Positions 9,801 through 16,251 of a stretch of 64,000 bases of DNA are shown here, piece after piece. The DNA is from Bacteroidia bacterium (GTDB taxonomy: Bacteria > Bacteroidota > Bacteroidia > B-17B0 > Aurantibacillaceae): NCBI GenBank assembly GCA_025362575.1, contig JANYIQ010000279.1:1-64000 (forward strand). The letters are read 5' to 3'. Every line of letters starts with the position of its first letter. Position 1 is the stretch's first letter. Made by a program: the position numbers and the translations under genes. The notes below the pieces were generated by a model that made no database searches, had not been told where the DNA came from, and saw only the letters and a program-made list of their open reading frames with translations.

Positions 9801-10411
9801 CAGGTACTTTCAAAGTAGATGTGAATACAGTTGCAATGTGTGATAATGCAAGTCAGACATTTAACGTAGCCTCTACGTCTGCTTTACCGATTTCTAATTT
9901 CAGTGTTAACAAGGATACTTTATACCTTGGTAGTACAACCCAGTTCATCTTTACAAACAACTCTACGGGCGCTAACACTTATTCTTGGAAGTTTGGAGAT
10001 GGCAACACTGCAAACACTCCAAGTGCAACACATATGTATGGAAGCACTGGTGACTACAAAGTAAGCCTGATCGCTGTGAATTCAGCTTGTGGTGATTCAT
10101 CTTCATTTAATTATGATGTTCACGTAGTAAATACACCAACATTGGCAGGTATTACTTCTATTGCTTCATCTGACAATAATATTAAAATCGGAAAAGATGC
10201 TAAAGGTATTTTTGTTCAAATGAATTATGATAAAAATACTCAGGCAACTGTGAGTATCAGTAACGTACTAGGACAATTATTGGTTAGTCCTAGAATTATC
10301 GAAGGTGATACTGAGAAATTTTATTTCGATGTAAATGCTAAAGATCAATTATTGTTAATTACAGTTACTACCAATGATAAGCGTATCACTCAGCGTATCT
10401 TTAATAACTAA
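6884..10411 (+). CDS. giant secreted PKD-domain protein, probable T9SS cargo
   Basis: A 1175-residue protein with a Sec signal peptide ending about residue 23 (SSKAQ). Residues about 30-180 look like a jelly-roll adhesion or carbohydrate-binding type domain (SETFGSGTT... FDDIDISG). Residues 200-550 are a Ser/Thr/Asn/Gly-rich beta-helix-like region with repeated LNLNG and LTING type strands. A PKD domain lies at about 1001-1083 (YSWKFGDGNTANTP). The last 80 residues (VSISNVLGQLLV... TQRIFNN) resemble a type A T9SS sorting domain, though the usual YPNP box is absent. It is probably displayed on the surface or released. It ends in a strong terminator and looks monocistronic. Confidence 0.75.
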   Translation: MIYNYLKNLSCILLVCVGLSSKAQTAYSETFGSGTTSTFPGGWTFASGDWGVDPDIANGGSIIDCTIPLSSIGSKMYGADGTSGLQQSVSAPFVTTNITNMILKWNGLRSLGAPALTVEVSTDNSTYTPLTITDVLSDGAWHTFTVAVPVAFENKSTVYVRWSYTGASSGNFIAFDDIDISGTASPVYYWDGSGALNSVSSWWSNSNATGSQPTDFVTPNQIFNLYPNATSATAATLGGAWTISGSGVKLNVGDGSTGFNLNLSSVLTVASSAKLNVLNTATLTLSNTTFPSSAFVTLNAGSTVDYAQSSSVAILNMTHSHLTISGGADKTQPGNLTINGDLNLNGSSFVMSNSSLQTLNLNGMILGSGTLKTGNSKLNINGSGTFGTITFAAGSTANTLNQFNVNRGSAGGIVLGSDLTVNSTSNLQNGTISLNGKNLTLNGAITFPATTANGSFIGSKTSTLTIGGSGSVTNNLLMSAPTMGYVLLNRSGATITAGNSIDIWGDLTPTAGTFAAGGNLTIKSDASNKGRIGIIGASGAFTGSPTVEVFKNAGLTGWVNIGSGGVNGASMSGWNSSFAITCASCPDGSSVGGVAFTSVYTYDETAFIGDDSNTAHYIPIASLGGLNSNTGYWVYLGNGAVNTTAITIPLTGGVNTNASGGGFNLTLSAGAPAATDGWNLISNPYPSPILVSQVIASAGGANVDNTFYVYDPDANANVPFTAGSVIPMGQAFSVRALNSSVNFSPNENWKTTTNNNTGILKTSSASNYYFDDFLLDLTSTTFTTGYFSQAYFKFDATSTTGFDNGKDAFYLSSSVDNTTPSIFSTTSGNKFLRNSLPSLSGLVTIPLTITTGTAYAGVYKINPVNINKLPAGACVNLYDIANNVTHNLRTGAYTATIAANATTPQFELRITLNSATMTSNVSQPLCSKINNGSIIAKGTSAGPWNYTWKDASDNIIKTKTNSLVADTLKNLGAGTFKVDVNTVAMCDNASQTFNVASTSALPISNFSVNKDTLYLGSTTQFIFTNNSTGANTYSWKFGDGNTANTPSATHMYGSTGDYKVSLIAVNSACGDSSSFNYDVHVVNTPTLAGITSIASSDNNIKIGKDAKGIFVQMNYDKNTQATVSISNVLGQLLVSPRIIEGDTEKFYFDVNAKDQLLLITVTTNDKRITQRIFNN

Positions 10412-10432
10412 ATTTAATAAAACAGCTTAAAT

Positions 10433-10466
10433 AAAAAACCCTCACGAAATCCGTGAGGGTTTTTTT
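10433..10466 (+). terminator. rho-independent terminator, probably bidirectional
   Basis: The stem CCCTCACG (10439-10446) pairs with CGTGAGGG (10452-10459) around a 5-base loop, flanked by an A-run on the left and a T-run on the right. It follows the plus-strand secreted-protein gene and could also stop transcripts coming from the minus-strand ssb genes. Confidence 0.88.
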
Positions 10467-10601
10467 ATGCCATGGTTTTTAATTTAAAAACAGAAGCTAG
10501 CCCCGATCATTTCCTTCAACTTCACATTCCAACTGCTTTTCCCTTCAAAACATTTTTCACTATGACCGAGGCTGCTCTGCTTTTGGCTGCAACAAGACCT
10601 G

Positions 10602-10952
10602 TTAAGCTGCTTTGTTTTCTTTTTTGGTTAAAAGGAGCAGTTCGCTGGCCACTACTTCGGTAATGTATTTTTTAGAACCAGACTTATCGGTGTAATGCCG
10701 GGTGCTTAATTTGCCATCAATGGCTACTTCGGTACCTTTTTGCAGAAGCTGTTGCGCTATGGCCGCTAATTTGCCCCATACTACAACATTGTGCCAGTGT
10801 GTCTCACTTATTTTCTCACCTTTTTTATTGGTGTAATACTCGGATGTGGCTACCGAAAAACGTGCTACTTTGTTTCCGCTCTCTAATGTTTTTACTTCTG
10901 GATTAGCTCCTAAATTTCCTACTAATTGTACGCGGTTTTTAATGGTCATCAT
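10602..10952 (-). CDS. ssb: single-stranded DNA-binding protein, short form (copy 1)
   Basis: A 116-residue protein consisting almost only of the OB fold: NRVQLVGNLGANPEVKTLESGNKVARFSVATSEYY, then HNVVVWGKLA and GTEVAIDGKLSTRHY. The start was placed at the ATG giving MMTIKNRV, matching the neighbouring paralog; the longer frame (to 11075) reads through an intergenic repeat and terminator. The C-terminus (LLTKKENKAA) is basic and lacks the acidic DDDIPF-like tip by which housekeeping SSB recruits repair and replication partners, so this is likely an accessory SSB. It is a tandem duplicate of the next gene, including part of the leader DNA. Confidence 0.88.
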   Translation of the reverse strand: MMTIKNRVQLVGNLGANPEVKTLESGNKVARFSVATSEYYTNKKGEKISETHWHNVVVWGKLAAIAQQLLQKGTEVAIDGKLSTRHYTDKSGSKKYITEVVASELLLLTKKENKAA

Positions 10953-11011
10953 GATTTTAATTTTTAACTGTTTATTTGTTTGTGGTTTAATGTTTATTTG
11001 TTTTGATTTTT

Positions 11012-11048
11012 TGTCATCCTGTCCCGACGCGTCGGGATGTCGAAGGAT
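11012..11048. repeat. dispersed repeat TGTCATCCTG...GAAGGAT with 16-bp palindrome, copy 1
   Basis: The outer arms TGTCATCCTG and TCGAAGGAT flank a perfect 16-bp palindrome TCCCGACGCGTCGGGA (11022-11037). The same arms and a near-identical palindrome recur at 20504-20539. It lies between the two ssb genes, just beyond the terminator of copy 2. Confidence 0.75.
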
Positions 11049-11083
11049 AAAAAACCTGAATAGAGCCCGGCCCATGTTCAGGT
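11049..11083 (-). terminator. probable terminator downstream of ssb copy 2
   Basis: On the minus strand the stem ACCTGAA/TTCAGGT (11077-11083 with 11054-11060) encloses a 16-base GC-rich loop and is followed by a run of six T. It starts about 10 bases after the stop codon of the ssb gene at 11094. Confidence 0.65.
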
Positions 11084-11093
11084 GTTTTATTAT

Positions 11094-11435
11094 TTAGTTA
11101 GATTTTCTGTTTATTAATAAGAATTCATTAGCAACGATCTCGGTGATGTATTTTTTCACTCCGTCTTTATCTAAATAATCTCTGGTGTTGATCCTGCCAT
11201 CAATAACTACTTCAGTACCTTTTTGTAAAAGCTGCTCGGCTAACCCGGCTAATTTGCCCCACACAACTACATTATGCCATTGTGTTCCGGTTACCTTTTC
11301 ACCCTTTTTGTTCGTATAATACTCGTTGGTGGCTATCGCAAATTTTGCAAGTTTGTTCCCGCTCTCTAATGTTTTTACTTCCGGTGCCCCACCTAAATTG
11401 CCTATTAACTGTACGCGGTTCTTAATTGTCATCAT
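11094..11435 (-). CDS. ssb: single-stranded DNA-binding protein, short form (copy 2)
   Basis: A 113-residue OB-fold SSB nearly colinear with the preceding ssb: NRVQLIGNLGGAPEVKTLES, ATNEYYTNKKGEK, WHNVVVWGKLA and LLQKGTEVVIDGR. Like its paralog it ends without an acidic tip (FLLINRKSN), so it can probably coat single-stranded DNA but not recruit the usual SSB partners. A perfect TACCTTTG promoter element lies on the minus strand at 11580-11587, implying a leader of roughly 140 bases. Copy 1 lies about 480 bases downstream in the same orientation. In Bacteroidota such short SSBs often sit on mobile or competence-linked loci, but nothing of that kind is visible here. Confidence 0.9.
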   Translation of the reverse strand: MMTIKNRVQLIGNLGGAPEVKTLESGNKLAKFAIATNEYYTNKKGEKVTGTQWHNVVVWGKLAGLAEQLLQKGTEVVIDGRINTRDYLDKDGVKKYITEIVANEFLLINRKSN

Positions 11436-11823
11436 AATTTTAGTTTTTAATTGTTTTACTTTTTTTTAATTTGTGTAGGAATGCATCCTACGGGTTTAAT
11501 TGTTTTACTTTTTTTAATTATTATTTATTTTCTGTCATCTGTACTTTTCGTTGCAACGGATATTTCGATTTGACGAGGACAAAGGTATGGCAGGAAAAAA
11601 ACGGGATTCGTATTTTAAGTATTTGAATCCGGAATAAATCATTTGTAATCGTTTGTAGTCGGATAATGAAGTGATGCGAAATGGGCTATAACCCTTTAAT
11701 GACAATAGTTTTGGAGGAGGTTCCTGGCCTGGAAATTAAATTTTAAAGGAAGCCTGAAATTATCCATTTTTTTATTTTAAACGGGTAGAGGAGTTAAAAG
11801 AAGGGTAAAGAGGAGGCTGCTTT
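11436..11823. other. 388-base intergenic region
   Basis: No coding region is supported. The part next to ssb holds two copies of a TTTAATTGTTTTACTTTTTT block (about 11450-11472 and 11497-11520) flanking an inverted repeat GTAGGA/TCCTAC (about 11475-11492). A TAnnTTTG promoter element for ssb is at 11580-11587 on the minus strand. The remaining DNA to the phosphatase gene is low-complexity A/G-rich, and I see nothing definite in it. Confidence 0.5.
11580..11587 (-). promoter_or_regulatory. TAnnTTTG promoter element for ssb copy 2
   Basis: The minus strand reads TACCTTTG, an exact match to the Bacteroidota -7 element. It lies about 145 bases upstream of the ssb ATG. I do not see a clear -33 TTTG at ideal spacing. 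Confidence 0.5.
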
Positions 11824-13209
11824 TTAAATTTTTATCCCGATAATGCAAACATCATCCACCTGTTCTAAATTACCTTTCCAGGCTTCAAATACAGTGTTGA
11901 GTTTTTGCTGCTGTTTATCCATAGGTTCTTTCGAGATCGATAAAAGCAATTCGTTCAATTGTTTATACTTGAATTTTTTCCCCTTCGGTCCGCCAAACTG
12001 ATCAGCATAACCATCGGTATACAAATACAGCATATCACCGGGCTTGGTTTCAATGCTATGAAGCGTGAAGGAATTTAAATGCTCTCCTTTTCCAACAGGC
12101 ATTTTGTCTTTTGCTAATTCTATGATCCTGTTATCGCGTATTAAGATCGGGTGATTATTTGCTCCCGCGTAGGTAATAGTTGAGAGTTGAGAGTTGAGAG
12201 TTGAGAGATGGGAGTTTTGAGTAGAGTCTTGCCCTTTCTCCGAACTCTTATCTCTAAACTCTAAACTCATCAATATAGCATCCATCCCATCTTTACCGCC
12301 ATCTTTCGAAATGCTGTCAATTAAACGATTCCGCACATGATTTAAAACCTTATGAGGTTCATAAATATCTTTTTCGTTAATGGCCTCACTTAAAAAACCA
12401 ATGTTGAGCAAACTCATGAAAGCGCCTGGCACGCCATGGCCTGTACTATCACAGACCGCCAGATAAAACTTATTTTCCCGTTCAGTAGCCCAGTAAAAAT
12501 CGCCACTTACAATGTCTTTAGGTTTAAACAGAACAAAATGGCCGGGTAAATATTTGCTTAAGAACTGATCGTGTGCAAGAAGGGTATACTGAATACGTTT
12601 AGCGTAGTTAATACTGTCGGTAATTTCTTTATTCTTCTCTGTTAATTTTTCGCGACTGTCACTTAACTCTGTTTTAAAAATAAATACAACAGAAACGGTG
12701 GCCATAAAAACCGTGAACAGATTCAACAGATAAATGCCCATTGCAAATGGAATTACATAAGTCGGCGGAAACAATACATTCCCGGCAATGGATAAGATCA
12801 GGCAAAGCATGGAAATAGCTGTAAAGACTAAAGCACTTTTTACTTTCGGAAAAATGATCATTGGTGGTACTGAAATCACAAGAAAGCCAAGATAAAATCC
12901 TGTATCCTTACCGGTCATAACCGACACTGATCCAAAAAAGACAGACGCCATAACTGAAATAAAATACCGCCCTGTGTTTAGTCCAAACATTTTTATTAAA
13001 AATGGAGGCAAACTAAACACAAGTACTCCTAGTGCGAAAGCAACAACCAGATCATAGTAGCCGGTCATCAAAAAAAGTAAAATATAGGTAAGGCAAATAG
13101 GCACACCCAGAACGCTGATGCCATTAACTAGTTTGATCTGCTCTTTAATGTCGGCGGGTGTTTCAGCTTTAATACCGTAATGCGTTATGTTAAGAAACAG
13201 CTTCTTCAA
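11824..13209 (-). CDS. membrane-anchored SpoIIE-type serine phosphatase
   Basis: A 461-residue protein. Residues about 25-180 form roughly six membrane helices, followed by a short coiled coil and the conserved linker ITDSINYAKRIQYTLL. The PP2C/SpoIIE domain (about 215-461) has the metal-binding motifs DIVSGDFYW, CDSTGHGVPGAFMS, DGMDAILMS, YAGANNHP, LYLYTDGYADQFGG and DDVCIIGI, so it should be active. It probably dephosphorylates a STAS-domain protein in a partner switch; STAS-like genes lie 1.1 kb away across the divergent repressor. It starts with TTG (MKKLFLNITH). A four-copy AGTTGAG heptamer tract lies inside the catalytic domain and encodes an extra loop not usual for the family. Confidence 0.88.
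   Translation of the reverse strand: MKKLFLNITHYGIKAETPADIKEQIKLVNGISVLGVPICLTYILLFLMTGYYDLVVAFALGVLVFSLPPFLIKMFGLNTGRYFISVMASVFFGSVSVMTGKDTGFYLGFLVISVPPMIIFPKVKSALVFTAISMLCLILSIAGNVLFPPTYVIPFAMGIYLLNLFTVFMATVSVVFIFKTELSDSREKLTEKNKEITDSINYAKRIQYTLLAHDQFLSKYLPGHFVLFKPKDIVSGDFYWATERENKFYLAVCDSTGHGVPGAFMSLLNIGFLSEAINEKDIYEPHKVLNHVRNRLIDSISKDGGKDGMDAILMSLEFRDKSSEKGQDSTQNSHLSTLNSQLSTITYAGANNHPILIRDNRIIELAKDKMPVGKGEHLNSFTLHSIETKPGDMLYLYTDGYADQFGGPKGKKFKYKQLNELLLSISKEPMDKQQQKLNTVFEAWKGNLEQVDDVCIIGIKI
12178..12207. repeat. heptamer tandem repeat (AGTTGAG x4) inside the phosphatase gene
   Basis: Four perfect head-to-tail copies of AGTTGAG (12178-12205) plus a partial unit. The tract falls inside the SpoIIE domain between the DAILMSLE and YAGANN motifs and encodes the Ser/Leu/Asn/Gln-rich loop HLSTLNSQLST. 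A second, related tract (CTCTAAACTCTAAACTC, about 12252-12268) flanks the same loop. Confidence 0.85.
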
Positions 13210-13263
13210 TTTGGCGTTGTATAGTTAGTTTGATAAATATAGTAAAAAAGAAAATAGGCTTAT

Positions 13264-13294
13264 TTGTAAATAACTACAATTTGTAGTATCTTTA
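13264..13294 (+). promoter_or_regulatory. promoter of the XRE/S24 repressor gene
   Basis: TTTG (about 13263-13266) followed after 20 bases by TATCTTTA (13287-13294), close to the Bacteroidota consensus TTTG-N19-21-TAnnTTTG. The predicted start of transcription lies near 13300, about 14 bases before the ATG at 13314. Operator palindromes overlap the spacer and the start site. Confidence 0.55.
13273..13287. promoter_or_regulatory. operator 1, perfect 15-bp palindrome
   Basis: ACTACAATTTGTAGT is a perfect inverted repeat (7-bp arms around a central T) lying between the -33 and -7 elements of the repressor promoter. It is repeated with two changes 23 bases downstream, which is the pattern of an autorepressor binding two sites about two helical turns apart. 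Confidence 0.65.
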
Positions 13295-13295
13295 T

Positions 13296-13310
13296 GCTAT
13301 AATTTGTAGT
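13296..13310. promoter_or_regulatory. operator 2, imperfect copy of operator 1
   Basis: GCTATAATTTGTAGT matches operator 1 at 13 of 15 positions, with the right half-site perfect. It overlaps the predicted transcription start and ends three bases before the repressor ATG. Confidence 0.6.
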
Positions 13311-13313
13311 AAT

Positions 13314-14102
13314 ATGAGTAAGATAATTAATAAGATCGCCAACAACATCCGCTTCCTAAGGCAGCTGAGGGGCTTATCACAAGAGGAAATGGCCGATGAA
13401 CTTGAAATTACACGTTCGCGAATTGGCGGCTACGAAGAAGGTCGTAATGAGCCACCCATTGATCTGTTAATCCGCTTATCTGAATATTTTCATATTGCCA
13501 TTGATGCCCTTATAAAAGGCGATCTTAAAAAAACAAATCCTGATGCTTTGATGAAGATCGGGAAGAACCGAATTTTATTTCCGGTAATCATAGACAGCGA
13601 AGGCGATGACATGATCGAGTTAATTCCGGTTAAAGCATCTGCAGGTTATTTAAGAGGCTATTCTGATCCTGAATACATGGAGAAGTTACCGCGCATGAAA
13701 CTTCCATTCTTACCGGTTGGTAAACACAGAGCTTTCCCTATTAAAGGAGATTCAATGCCTCCTATAAAAGAAGGATCTTTTGTTATTGGAAAGTATCTGG
13801 AACGTATTGAAGATATAAAACCCGGACATACTTACGTTGTGGTTACAAAAGACGATGGTTTAAGTTACAAACGCATCATGAACTTCAATAAAAAAGAAGG
13901 TAGTGTAGAGCTGCACTCCGATAATAAAATGTATGCGCCTTACAAGGTTAAATTTGAAGAGATCCTAGAATTATGGGAATATACCTGCAGCATTAACATT
14001 GGCGATTACAAAGATGATGAACTTAACCTAGACAGCATTATGAATATGCTTAAAGGTTTGAAAATTGAAATTGAGCATATCAAAAAGAACAAGCCAAATT
14101 AA
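13314..14102 (+). CDS. XRE-family repressor with S24 (LexA-like) peptidase domain
   Basis: A 262-residue regulator. The N-terminal HTH_3 domain (residues 1-67) shows LRQLRGLSQEEMADELEITRSRIGGYEEGRNEP. A linker with the Ala-Gly pair in ASAGYLRGYSDPEY is the likely self-cleavage site. The S24 peptidase-like domain (about 130-225) has the Ser in KGDSMPP and the Lys in SYKRI, so a LexA/CI-type Ser-Lys dyad is intact. A short charged tail follows. Two copies of an ACTACAAnTTGTAGT site overlap its own promoter, so it very likely represses itself, and possibly the divergent phosphatase gene 104 bases away. The signal that triggers cleavage (RecA or other) cannot be read from sequence. Confidence 0.88.
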   Translation: MSKIINKIANNIRFLRQLRGLSQEEMADELEITRSRIGGYEEGRNEPPIDLLIRLSEYFHIAIDALIKGDLKKTNPDALMKIGKNRILFPVIIDSEGDDMIELIPVKASAGYLRGYSDPEYMEKLPRMKLPFLPVGKHRAFPIKGDSMPPIKEGSFVIGKYLERIEDIKPGHTYVVVTKDDGLSYKRIMNFNKKEGSVELHSDNKMYAPYKVKFEEILELWEYTCSINIGDYKDDELNLDSIMNMLKGLKIEIEHIKKNKPN

Positions 14103-14269
14103 CGGGCCACCCTGTACCTTTTTTGTCCGGGATAATGGCAGTTTAATGCACCAAAAGGGCTTTCAAAAGATAGTTATTTATATAAATTACTGATATTTAG
14201 TTATTTAAGCCTGCATGTTAAATTTCTCAGCGGGTATCCGGCCCTGTTTCATTATTAAAATATCAATGC

Positions 14270-14277
14270 TATATTTA
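14270..14277 (+). promoter_or_regulatory. promoter element of the STAS-like gene pair
   Basis: TATATTTA resembles TAnnTTTG and would start transcription near 14284. The short leader would then contain the hairpin CCTAAA (14284-14289) / TTTAGG (14301-14306) before the ATG at 14318. Confidence 0.4.
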
Positions 14278-14317
14278 TGTGGACCTAAAAACTGATTCCA
14301 TTTAGGCTCATATTAAG

Positions 14318-14698
14318 ATGAAGCAATTCGAAACATCCGTCTTTCTAATGTATGTATACGACGATACTTTTATCGAATTCGTCGCAAAAAAAGACGCCTT
14401 GTTGGATGCGGATGATTTTTGGGAATCAAAGAAAATGATCTTGGAACATCAACCCGGTAAAAAATTTTACGCCTTGGTAAACGGCAAGGATTTCTTTAAT
14501 GTTACCAAAGAAGCAAGAGAAATAGCGGCGAGCAAAGAGTTTTCTGACCACTTAGAAGCAGTTGCCTTATGCAGTAATAATTTTGCCCTGAAAATATTCG
14601 GAAATCTTTACATAAAGATAAATAAACCTAACACCCTAACGCAATTTTTTGATGATCGCCAAAAAGCTGAGGACTGGTTAAGAAGCCAAATGAAATAA
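14318..14698 (+). CDS. STAS-like small cytoplasmic protein (copy 1)
   Basis: A 126-residue protein without signal peptide. The pattern is strand-rich N-terminus, KKFYALVNGKDFF, a helix with TKEAREIAASKEF, AVALCSNNFALKIFGNLYIKINKP, then FFDDRQKAEDWL. This order matches a STAS/SEC14-type alpha-beta family (DUF7793-like) seen in Bacteroidota. The same layout occurs in the next gene and at 60014-60469. STAS proteins usually act as phosphorylatable switches with anti-sigma kinases and SpoIIE phosphatases; a membrane SpoIIE phosphatase lies nearby at 11824-13209. The next gene starts 3 bases after the stop, so the two form an operon. The family assignment is from pattern, not a search. Confidence 0.65.
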   Translation: MKQFETSVFLMYVYDDTFIEFVAKKDALLDADDFWESKKMILEHQPGKKFYALVNGKDFFNVTKEAREIAASKEFSDHLEAVALCSNNFALKIFGNLYIKINKPNTLTQFFDDRQKAEDWLRSQMK

Positions 14699-14701
14699 GT
14701 T

Positions 14702-15115
14702 ATGAATTTGCCACCCAATAATAATAATGATTTTTTAAGGTCAATAGATCTGAAGCATTCTATGGTTCATTTACGAAGCGATGGAATTGTTCAGATCAAC
14801 ATGGGTGACAATATGGAAATTGACGAGAAAGTTTCGCAGGAAATGGTAGATGCCATTGGTAAACTCAGCGAAGGAAAAAAAGTTTTAGTGCTTGGTATTG
14901 CAGGAACAAATGCAACGGCAACTTCCGAGGGACGTGCACACTCAGCGTCTGAATCAGGAACCGTATTTACTTTAGCAGATGCATTTGTGATCAATTCACT
15001 CCCCCAAAAGATCATCGGAAATTTTTATCTGAATTTTCATAAACCAATTGTACCTACCAAGGTGTTCGACGATGTTGAAAAAGCAATTAAGTGGTTAAAA
15101 AGCCATCAGCTTTGA
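14702..15115 (+). CDS. STAS-like small cytoplasmic protein (copy 2)
   Basis: A 137-residue paralog of the preceding gene. Shared features are a central strand (KKVLVLGIAGTNATATSEGRAH), a loop-helix, LADAFVINSLPQKIIGNFYLNFHKP and a final KVFDDVEKAIKWL helix. The Ser/Thr-rich loop TNATATSEGR is where a switch phosphorylation would be expected in a STAS protein, but this is inference. It is cotranscribed with copy 1 (3-base gap). No anti-sigma kinase (HATPase_c) gene is adjacent. Confidence 0.65.
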   Translation: MNLPPNNNNDFLRSIDLKHSMVHLRSDGIVQINMGDNMEIDEKVSQEMVDAIGKLSEGKKVLVLGIAGTNATATSEGRAHSASESGTVFTLADAFVINSLPQKIIGNFYLNFHKPIVPTKVFDDVEKAIKWLKSHQL

Positions 15116-15178
15116 ATTTAACCTGTAGGATTGAAAAAATCCAACGACTTGTACCTTTATTTTGTAACTTAGTTCATC

Positions 15179-16114
15179 ATGCCAAAACACATTTTCATAA
15201 TGGTTTGTTTTTTTATGAGCATTAGTTTAAATGCGCAACATCCGTATTATGGTTCTTTAAATCAGCAATTACTTAGCACCAACCCTGCTTTTGCAGGAAG
15301 CAACAAACAATTGCGCGTGCAAACCATTGGTGGAACTTTAGATTTTCAGAAATACGGTTATTATAAAACAGGATATTATTTTGGAGCAGATGGTTTGGCA
15401 GGAAAACATTCAGGCCTTGGACTTTCGGCTCACTACGAACAAAACGGACCGGCGTATTCTAATACACAAGTAGATCTGAGTTACGCTTATCACATTAATA
15501 TTGGTGAGAAAACAAAATTAGTTCCGGCATTTCAGGTTTCTTTTTTTCAAGTAGCAATGAATGCCAATTATGTTAATTATAATGAAATATGGGGAAATGC
15601 AATAATAGAATTTCCTTATGTTCCTCCAAGTGGAATTCTTAGAAGAAACAACCTCGATTTTTCGGGCGGCTTAATGTTTTACAGAGAAAGATTTTTCGCG
15701 GGAGCAAGTGTTTTAAGTTTTAATCAACCTGACGAAGGATTATTAGGAGTTTCGAAACGTCCGTTAACCCAGGTGTATCAGCTTGGCTATCGTATGCCGG
15801 TAAACCCTTTGAGCAGTTTGGATTTTTATGCATTCTTTAAAACCCAAAAAACCCGTGAAACATTTTTGCAATACGGATTGTATTATAACATCAAATTTAT
15901 TTCTTTTCATTTAGCCAATCGCCTCAATGATATTTCAAATACAAACGCAGTAGTAATGGGATTGAATTTTAATTATTCAGGGTTTAAGATAGGATATAAT
16001 TGCAACTGGAATTATTCAAAACACTCCGGTAATTATTTCTTTAATGAAGTTTATCTTTCCATGAACTTTGGCGCCAAAAAAACCGACGATCCGGGAGTGA
16101 AATTGTATTATTAG
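15179..16114 (+). CDS. PorP/SprF-family outer-membrane protein of type IX secretion
   Basis: A 311-residue protein with a signal peptide (to about residue 20, SLNAQ) and the opening HPYYGSLNQQLLSTNPAFAGSN, the hallmark of the PorP/SprF family: mature proteins begin near a Tyr-rich segment followed by NPAF.G. The remainder is an amphipathic beta-barrel. These proteins anchor or help secrete particular T9SS cargos, mostly those with type B (CHU_C) sorting domains. One such cargo is in this window at 29742-32786, though it is not adjacent. A possible TACCTTTA promoter lies about 30 bases upstream. Confidence 0.85.
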   Translation: MPKHIFIMVCFFMSISLNAQHPYYGSLNQQLLSTNPAFAGSNKQLRVQTIGGTLDFQKYGYYKTGYYFGADGLAGKHSGLGLSAHYEQNGPAYSNTQVDLSYAYHINIGEKTKLVPAFQVSFFQVAMNANYVNYNEIWGNAIIEFPYVPPSGILRRNNLDFSGGLMFYRERFFAGASVLSFNQPDEGLLGVSKRPLTQVYQLGYRMPVNPLSSLDFYAFFKTQKTRETFLQYGLYYNIKFISFHLANRLNDISNTNAVVMGLNFNYSGFKIGYNCNWNYSKHSGNYFFNEVYLSMNFGAKKTDDPGVKLYY

Positions 16115-16130
16115 TATATGTTCTTAAAAA

Positions 16131-16174
16131 TTTCACGCAGATGATCGCAGATGAATGCGCAGATTTCCGCAGAA
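16131..16174. repeat. degenerate CGCAGAT repeat cluster
   Basis: Four spaced CGCAG units (starting at about 16136, 16146, 16158 and 16168), three of them extended to CGCAGAT, within TTTCACGCAGATGATCGCAG and the bases that follow. It lies between the convergent porP/sprF gene and a small secreted-protein gene. Similar GC-rich degenerate arrays occur between genes in many bacteria. Confidence 0.5.
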
Positions 16175-16251
16175 TAGAGACAAAACATATTAGCTGAGAA
16201 AGTCTATCCGCGAAGACCCGCCAGATCGGTCAAATCAGCGTTCCATTAACT

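Noticed and set aside
10472-10663. 63-residue plus-strand frame
   Set aside because: It overlaps the end of the ssb gene on the other strand and begins right after a terminator; no family resemblance.
10953-11075. N-terminal extension of ssb copy 1
   Set aside because: The extension is translated repeat and terminator DNA; the paralog starts at the equivalent MMTIKNRV.
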